Assembly: GCA_030407005.1 (NCBI GenBank)
Contig: JAUDYN010000003.1
Span: forward strand, 2,790,001 to 2,854,000
Direction of reading: 5' to 3'
DNA length: 64,000 nucleotides
Source of the DNA: Desarmillaria ectypa
Lineage: Eukaryota; Basidiomycota; Agaricomycetes; Agaricales; Physalacriaceae
Both the position numbers and the translations under genes were made by a program. The notes under the pieces were generated by a model, which saw only the letters and a list, made by a program, of their open reading frames with translations, did not search any database and was not told the DNA's origin. Below, piece after piece: positions 57,061-64,000 of the stretch. How positions within the stretch are numbered: the first letter of the stretch is position 1; each line of letters opens with the position of its first letter.

Positions 57061-57306
57061 ACGTCTCCTTGTACCTTTCATCTTTTTTCCATTTGTACAC
57101 CGTGAAGTATGGAGCTGCCAGTAGTTGAATCTCTTTGTACTGTGACATGAAACGAGCAAATTGCATTGATATCTGTTCCGTCAACAAATTGAAGGCCCAA
57201 ACGGATCGAGCCAAGTGCATGACCAGCCCTCTGACTCTTTCGAGGTCGCCGGTACCGAAGGTGTCAAAGTTAAATCTTTAAGTTGTTAACTATTCTCTGC
57301 TCAACC

Positions 57307-58531
57307 ATGAGTCTCCAAGGTTTGGATCTCTCAACGATTCCTGATATACAAACATACCTGTCCGGGACTCCTTTCAACGCAGTGCATATCGAATCATTGT
57401 CGGGTGGATATGCCAACTTCACCTTCCGAGTACATCTAGCACAGGCGTATAAAGAACAGTCGACCCTAATTCTCAAGCATGGCAAATCCTATGTCGGCTC
57501 AGGTGAGGGAAGGCTACCCTTTGGTCTGGACCGCCAGGTGAGTACTAATGACAACGTTAGAGTCAACTCTGAACACGTACGCAGATGTTCGAAGTGAGAG
57601 CACTGGAATGGATCACCAGCTGGCTCCCCGAAGACTCACCGGTGACTGTCCCGCGTGTCCACCTCTTTGACGACAAGGCGAACGTGATCGTCATGGATGA
57701 CTGTGGCCTGAGGTCCGTTACGCTAAAGAAAATGTTCACCGACGAGAACTGTCCTCCCGCCGCGGCGAATAAGATCGGGGAAGCATTAGGGCATTTCCTC
57801 AGACTCGTTCATACAAACGGGAATGCGGACAAGCATATCCTTGACCTGTTCAAAACGAATGTTCAGGCCAAGCAGATATCGGCGTACGTGACGTACGGGC
57901 GGCTGGTGTCGACGCTCAACGGGCAGGACCAGTTGCCTGCTTTGTCTGATCCTCCCCTTGATGTCGAGGCAAAGGATCTGGATATCGTAAGGGATGTAGC
58001 CTCGAAGTTGCAGAGCGAAATCATGTCTGCCGAGAGTTCAGTGAGTCTAAATTTTGCTATGCGAGGCTCTATACTTACTCCTTGATGCAGTTCGTTATGG
58101 GGGACTTTTGGCCTGGGAACGTCCTCGTGAGCCTAGATAAGAACTCCAACATAAAAAAAATTTCAGTCATTGACTGGGAGCTCGCAAAAACGGGGCTGCC
58201 TGGACATGACCTGGGTCAGTTCTGCGCAGAGCTGCGTTTGTTAGGACATTTCTACCCGACGTGTGCGCTTGCGACCTCCGACATGACCGACTCGTTTTTG
58301 AAAGCCTACTCTCCGTCCAAGGACATACCGTTGGCTCGATATATCATTACGCATATGGGAGCCCATCTTGTGGCTTGGACTCCCAGGATCCCCTGGGGTA
58401 GTAATGAAAGGTCGAAAAATGTTGTGAAAGAAGGTGTAGAATATATAGTTGGGGTCGATTCTGATGATAAAAAGCTGGATAAATGGCTCTCAGAAACCTC
58501 TGTTTCTGTTCTTGCAACCGATAGAGGATAG
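57307..58531 (+). CDS. APH-type (aminoglycoside/choline kinase-like) phosphotransferase
   Basis: Three exons. It starts MSLQGLDLSTIPDIQTYLSG, then LSGGYANFTFRVHLAQ (nucleotide-binding loop), LILKHGKSYVG with the ATP-binding Lys, and VIVMDDCG (hinge). The catalytic loop is VMGDFWPGNVLVSLD (catalytic Asp and the Mg-binding Asn); the usual His of HGD is Met here. ISVIDWELAKTGLPGHDLGQ supplies the metal-binding DWE. All essential residues for phosphotransfer are present. Such fungal proteins are often annotated as aminoglycoside phosphotransferase or methylthioribose/choline kinase-like; the natural substrate is unknown. The gene lies about 250 bp after eEF2 on the same strand and has a decayed relative at 50.2-50.9 kb. 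Confidence 0.82.
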
Positions 58532-58628
58532 ATTATCAGTAGTAATAGACGAATACGCTGTATGTTGAGAAGAGACGGACGTGAAATTCATGATCCGGCA
58601 AAGCGGGCCTTCGCACTCCGCCACCACC

Positions 58629-61234
58629 ATGACGGAAGAAACACCCACCGAAATCTTTCTCCCGCCGTCATTTCCATACCCAATCAAGATATCCTCCATT
58701 GACGCGCCCACATCGAGCACCGTTGAGCGTGGGGTCCGTCTGCTGAGCTATTCCTTCCAGTCCACCCCTCAAGGTGGTCGCTCAGAGACTCGTTTTGGGA
58801 CCTGGGACTGTGCTATCGATGGGGACATTCAATCGTGGAATGTCAATGTTGGAGATATCATTACTTCAGCGAGGGCAAGAGATAAGCCTGTCGTGATCAT
58901 ACAGGAACCATGCAAACATGGGATGCAGCTGGGTGGCCTGTGTGTTTTGTGCGGCAAGGACATGACCAAGTGAGTCTCATGCTCTATCAATAGTAGGCAC
59001 AAGCGGTCCTGAGATCCCATGTTAGTTCTGATTATATCGGATTTTCGGACACTTCACGCGCTTCTATTCAAATGAACCATTCCGCTAATGGCCCTACCGT
59101 ATCCTTGGAAGAGGCTCAGCGTATCGAACGCGAGACCGCAGAGCGCTTGATCAAAGCGCGCAAGCTATCGCTCATCGTGGACCTCGACCAGACAATTGTG
59201 CATGCAACGGTGGACCCAACTGTTGGGGAGTGGATAGCAGAAGGTGAGGCTTGGGAGGAGAAACATCAACAGAAGAATGGTAATAGCGTGCAGCCGGATG
59301 GGGAGTCTTCTGATACCGACGATGAGGAGTGTAATCCCAACTGGGAGGCCCTCAAGGATGTTAAGAAGTTCAAACTGGGGCCCGAATCATTCGGGGCACC
59401 GTATGAAGCGAAGGGCAAGGGCAAGTCCATTGAACAGGATGGGTGCATGTACTACATTAAGCCTCGGTTCGTTTTTTAGTCGCCTTTTTTCTTTGGCTCA
59501 CCTTCACATGTAGACCTGGGTGGGAAAACTTCCTGCAACAAGTGGCGGCCACATACGAGATGCACGTATACACTATGGGCACGCGTGCTTACGCTGAACA
59601 AGTATGTGCAGCTATTGACCCGGACGGGAAGCTTTTTGGTGGAAGGCTGCTCAGTCGAGATGAGAGCGGGAGTGCGTCCCTAACTATTTTTTGTCATATT
59701 TTTTATTTACAAGGGGTAGGCCTAACACAGAAAAGTCTACAACGACTGTTCCCTTGTGATACATCTATGGTGGTGATCATTGATGATCGAGGGGATGTAT
59801 GGGAATGGAGTCCCAACCTTATCAAAGTTGTTCCCTGTACGCTGTGTCCGTTTTCCCACCCTATACGACTTATCTCACAATATTCTCAGACGACTTTTTC
59901 GTGGGTATTGGCGACATCAACTCCGCATTCCTTCCCAAAGTACCAACCTCTAGCCTTACGCCCTCGTCCACCCAAGCGCTGATAACACAGAATTCGATCG
60001 CACTCGAAGCCCAGGTAGAAGGGAGGCCACTAGCCAAGATGCAAGAGCAGCTCGCAGATAGTGACGACACAGCCAAAGAAAAGGAGGTCAGTCCAACACA
60101 CGATCACAAACAGACGAGTCACCACAAAAAAGCCTTGTTGAAAAGTCAAGACAACGAGCTGGAGCGTGTTGCAAAGGTAAGGTTTCTGCGCAAAGAGATA
60201 ATTAAAATGTCTGACGATGTATAAGCTCCTCAACGAAGTCCACCAACGTTTCTTCGATGCCCATGACGCTTCGTTGTCGAACAAACGAAAACGTGAGGAG
60301 GATGAATGTGATGTAACGGTGAGGAGGGTGAGACATATATCGACTTGTACTTATTCGTTCCTTTGACAGAAAATCATACCCAGCATACGGTGCAAAGTTC
60401 TTCAAGGAGTGCATATCGTATTCTCCAGTCTCTTCCCGATGGATACGAAACCCGAATCGTCTGAAGTGTGGAAAATGGCACGCACGTTTGGCGCAAAGTG
60501 TTCTGCAGAGCTTGTCGAAGGAGTCACCCATGTCGTCGCTGCTAAGGTCACCTTTCTCTCTTCCTCGGTATGCCCATGACACTAAACAATCCCATAGCCT
60601 GGCACGGACAAAGTGAACCACGGTTCAAAGCGGCCGGGAGTCAAAGTCGTCTGGGCCCAATGGCTCACTGACTGTATAACGCTTTGGCGGCGGGTGGACG
60701 AAACTCCGTACTTGATGGATCCTGGGGTGGACAGAGAAAGTGTCCTCACGCATGGCGTTGTCGTGCGGGATAAGGACAAACACCACCATGAGGTGGGAAC
60801 TGAGCTGGAGATTGGTGAGATTGATTGGAATGATATCAATGACGAGGTTGACGCCGCCATGAATGAGAGCGATGATGACGAGGATGAAGACGCACAGAGG
60901 GTGGGATATAGGGTCTGGGATCCAGATGACGAGAGGTATGTGTGCCCTACTGTTGTCCGGCTTTCGCAGAGAGATGACAAGGAGTCATAGCGCCCCCAAT
61001 ACACCGAGGAAACGAACGAGGTCGAGAAGTGTGACACCATCGACATCTGTTGACGGAGGAAGTCCGGAGCCGAAAAAAAGGAAAGTCGAAGGATCAACGC
61101 TAAAGGAGACGGTAAGCGCTATGGACTTGACAGAAGCAGAGGAAGAGGAAGAGGATGGCGACGAAGAGGAAGAGGGAGAGGTCAACGTTGATGATGATTT
61201 CCTGGCCAAAGAACTGGAAGAGGACTGGGGATAG
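58629..61234 (+). CDS. FCP1: RNA polymerase II CTD phosphatase Fcp1
   Basis: Removes phosphate from the RNA polymerase II C-terminal repeat so the enzyme can be recycled. The start MTEETPTEIFLPPSFPYPIK has a good context (CCACCACCATGA) and is preferred over an in-frame ATG at 58590. An N-terminal lipoyl-like domain (VERGVRLLSYSF, NVGDIITSARARDKP) and the Cys pairs CKHGMQLGGLCVLCGKD precede the FCPH catalytic motif LSLIVDLDQTIVHATVDPT (DxDxT). The domain continues with MHVYTMGTRAYAEQVCAAID, IIDDRGDVW and NLIKVVPYDFF. A BRCT domain follows (LLQGVHIVFSSLFP-like, VTHVVAAK, KVVWAQWLTDCITLWRRVDE). The C-terminus is acidic and ends DDDFLAKELEEDWG. About nine short introns. All hallmark parts are present. 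Confidence 0.93.
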
Positions 61235-61763
61235 CAAGACTTTCTTCTTTTGTCATGGCTTTCATGTTTGTCGGGCGCATCACTAATTTCCTTCTGTCCT
61301 TGCTCCTGTATCTATTAGCTATGGGTATGGTTTTTTTGGTGCCAAGAGCTGGTCTGTATAATCTACTTTCTTTATGATTTTTTTATTACGCATAATTCCA
61401 TCCAAGTACATGGATGATAGCTGTATAGTAAGTATTTCAGAGTATATCGAAAACCGAAGGCACGCAATGATTGACCAACATATCGTAACTGTGAATCTAG
61501 ATGACTTGTTGGTTGGTAACACACCTCTGCGTTGACGATGGTATTGCTAAAATCTTCAAAGGTCAAATAAACTCGGTTTATGAGTGTGTCACCATGTACA
61601 GGGTGACTCTCGGTTACTGCTTCTGATTAAACGAAACATCGAAGTCAGCTCGCGAAATCAGGTATGAATTTCCCTAGTTGTGAGAACAGCATGATCATGA
61701 CAATACTTAAAAAAATCATTGAATTTAGATAGAAGCTGCCTGAAAATATGTACTCGGCTCTCC
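61235..61763. other. 3' flank between FCP1 and the intact protease
   Basis: About 530 AT-rich nt between convergent genes. No gene is recognisable. Confidence 0.45.
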
Positions 61764-63544
61764 TCAATTCGTAGTAGCACGTGTCTGTGCTGTCGCAACA
61801 AACCCGATCCTTGAGTTCGCTGTGTCGAAAATCGTGTAGTAGCGCTCCAAAAAAGTATATCCGTTGATAAAATCGAGTCCTTCGCCGGAATTAGTGCCAA
61901 TGTCGTTCACGATGAGATAGATTGCGCTGGCACTGCCTCCAATAGCCGTGTTCAACGAACGAGGCCAGATTTGAGCATTGGGTGTGAGCTCATACGATAC
62001 CTGGGGGGAACATTAGCTGCTTTATACCAAAAAAAACGGAGCAAGACTTGCGCCGTTGATCTTGAAGAAGAGACTGGAAAGATTGGAGTACTGAGACGAG
62101 GTGATGCGAAGAAGACCCGTGTTGCTGTCCAGGGTTGCACCTGTGGCCGACCTATACCTGGCGAATGCATCAGAAGCGATGTAGACGAGGGTAGTTCCTA
62201 CGTTCAACTCGGTCAGAATACGACTGGAAACCCGATTGGAAAATGTTTTTACCGGTATCGACAATACCAGCAGTGGAAGATAAGATGGTCGTCGAGGTTC
62301 CATACGTGATGGACTCGTCAATACCCCAGTATACGCTTGCCGGGTAAGTGTTCGTAAGTGGTCTGTTGTATGAATGATCAACATGAAGCTGAAGATTCCA
62401 TCGGTGACAAAATACGTACGCGTAGCCAATACTGCCAGTGATTTTGGAGCTGTCAGAACCGCCTAGAATAGAGTCGGAATCAGTATATCACAGAACGATG
62501 TGCTGCAAAGCCTTAAATACGGACCCCAGGAAAGCTCTCCGTTGACGACCTCCTCTTGCGTCGTAGGTGCAAAGTACACACCAAGTGCATGGCCTGTGAT
62601 GGTTCCCTGACTGAAGAGGTTATCGGTGACAGTGGGTATGAGTGTAGTGGTAGCCGGAGACAAGGTGCCTAGAACAGACTTAGACCAGAGTACATAGACG
62701 GGTTGAACGAATAATAAATTACCCTCAGTGAGGTCAACGGGACCGATTCTATTATTTAAAATCATTCAAAGAGATCGGTGTTGCAATGACCGATCCGTGA
62801 CTTACCCAAGAATGCCGTCAAAGCCAGAAAAGCTATCATAGGATCAGGAGGTGCATGTGGGCGTCAAGATTCAAGATTCATACCCAGAGGAAGTGGAAGC
62901 TACACCAATTGATTGCGACTTAATGATCAAGTTTGAGGTGATAGTAACTTGGTCGATGTATTCCCTTCCTGGAGAAAACATATGATTAACATAGATAACA
63001 GGTGTATAGTTAATAATTATCAATCACCAGAGAATGATCCGGAACCATAGGTAACAGACTACGTGGATACCATCAGAACGTTAAAGAATATGGATATGAG
63101 ACCACTTACAACTCGATTGGAGGTCTGTGTACTTGTGGAGGTCTGTACGTACTTGGTCCCTGCACCGACCCAAGTATTTGAACTTCCTGTGTCAATGATC
63201 AAGTCATCTAGTATACGTACGGTTAGTACACCGTTGAGTTAACGGCGAAGGGGAAAATGCGTACAGGTTGTGGCAGGGCTACCGACACCAATGGAAGCGG
63301 CATAGACAACAGTAACGTTATCTACGTCCTCATTAACGACAGCACGTCTGGTGACATTCCTTGCGCCATCTGCGCGGGATCGGAGTGCAGCCACTCGAGC
63401 CCGATCTCGTTCCACGATGGTGCTTGTCCCATTGAAGTTGAATTTCCTTGCAATGGGAAGGGATACCGGGCTTCGGGGGATGACAACAGGGCTTGAAAGT
63501 CCTGCGACAATGAGCGAGGAGAGCACGAAGAAGGTGGAGAACAT
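61764..63544 (-). CDS. secreted polyporopepsin-like A1 aspartic protease
   Basis: The first ATG at 63544 gives MFSTFFVLSSLIVAGLSSPV, a signal peptide, then a short basic propeptide (RKFNFNGTSTIVERDRARVA). The mature enzyme begins near DVDNVTVVYAASIGVGSPAT. The first catalytic site is YDLIIDTGSSNTWVGAGTKY and the second is SSTAGIVDTGTTLVYIASDA, split by an intron. Further blocks, TLIPTVTDNLFSQGTI, AYWGIDESITYGTSTT-like, NAQIWPRSLNTAIGGSASAI and SGEGLDFINGYTFLERYY, match polyporopepsin, the extracellular aspartic protease of Irpex lacteus. At least eight short introns. All key residues are intact. A decayed inverted paralogue lies at 44.6 kb. Confidence 0.9.
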
Positions 63545-63613
63545 CTTCAAACGAGGAGGAACCCAAGAGGATAGGTTACTTCAAGGGTGTAATTCTGGTT
63601 GCGATACCATTGA

Positions 63614-63620
63614 TTTTATA
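63614..63620 (-). promoter_or_regulatory. TATA box of the intact protease gene
   Basis: TATAAAA on the minus strand, 70 nt before the ATG, inside GAGTATAAAATCA. The same element sits 71 nt before the start of the decayed copy. Confidence 0.7.
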
Positions 63621-64000
63621 CTCATAAGACCGATAAGCAACAGTCAGAAGAACAGATGCACCATACGATTTGAACCTAAGGTACGGTTGCACCATCTGTG
63701 CTGTTTCTTTTACGGGTAAGTGCCATTTCAATGCATCGGTACTTTTCTATGCAGGCTGAGAAGCATCAGATATACGAGGTCACAGTATTTTTGGCACGCA
63801 ATCTATTGTTAATAGTTTCAACGCCATAATGATGTGCGTCACTGCAAGCAGAAGCTCACGAAGTAGCATCAGCTTCTTAAGTACCGTGATATTAGGATGG
63901 CGGCCAGAGAGATAGCGATAGCAAGAATAGAACAAGACCATGAAATGCCTGCGAAACCAGAGGGCTAGGACCTGTGTATGCACGCGTACCAGCACAGTCG
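63621..64000. promoter_or_regulatory. upstream region of the intact protease, duplicated at 44.3 kb
   Basis: Continues the homology with the flank of the pseudogene, including ATATCACGGTACTTAAGAAG (left copy: ATATCACGATACTCAAGAAG) and the GCATTGAAATGGCA block. The similarity extends close to the right edge, so the duplicated block may reach beyond the window. Confidence 0.65.

Overview
The window looks like nuclear DNA of a filamentous basidiomycete, probably an Agaricomycete. Genes are dense, on both strands, and broken by many short GT-AG introns of about 45-60 nt. Intergenic gaps are short. The protein families fit too: an aspartic protease closely matching polyporopepsin, a Zn2Cys6 regulator with the basidiomycete-style GPPKGYI segment after the cluster, and a TXNDC17-type protein. 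I see no rRNA gene, secure tRNA, CRISPR array, transposase or reverse transcriptase. Gene models were joined by eye across introns, so individual splice sites are predictions.

Layout. 1-10,100 (all minus): UTP13 (cut by the left edge), a forkhead factor, a many-exon Zn2Cys6 factor and a NIPSNAP protein. 10,240-15,081: a membrane-anchored glycosyltransferase-like gene, then the molybdenum-cofactor pair MOCS1A/MOCS1B (plus) and a TXNDC17-like protein (minus). 15,562-17,107: a secreted threonine-rich protein built from duplicated exons. 17,599-38,471 is mostly housekeeping and membrane traffic: aspartate/glutamate carrier with EF-hands, TRM5, a TatD/Scn1-like hydrolase, the Golgi SNARE GOS1, a tomosyn/Sro7/Lgl protein, a large coiled-coil protein, an FSP1/AIFM2-like oxidoreductase, a GFA-domain protein and a LAMTOR2/Ego3-like protein. 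39,327-43,910: SAM synthetase, mitochondrial uL1, Cwf18/CCDC12 and a basic-secretory-protein metallopeptidase.

44,600-63,550 is the most unusual part. Two families each occur as one intact gene and one broken copy on the opposite strand. A polyporopepsin-like protease is broken at 44.6 kb (plus) and intact at 61.8 kb (minus). An APH-type kinase is broken at 50.2-50.9 kb (minus) and intact at 57.3 kb (plus). The two pairs nest around an axis near 54 kb, as an old inverted duplication would. Between them lie a divergent Zn2Cys6/bHLH pair, a probable mitochondrial 2-methylisocitrate lyase, eEF2 and the RNA polymerase II CTD phosphatase FCP1.

Other points of interest: a possible splice that would fuse MOCS1A to MOCS1B, a predicted 6-nt microexon in the carrier gene, a GC-AG intron in the FSP1-like gene, and an AT-hook inside the loop of the bHLH domain.
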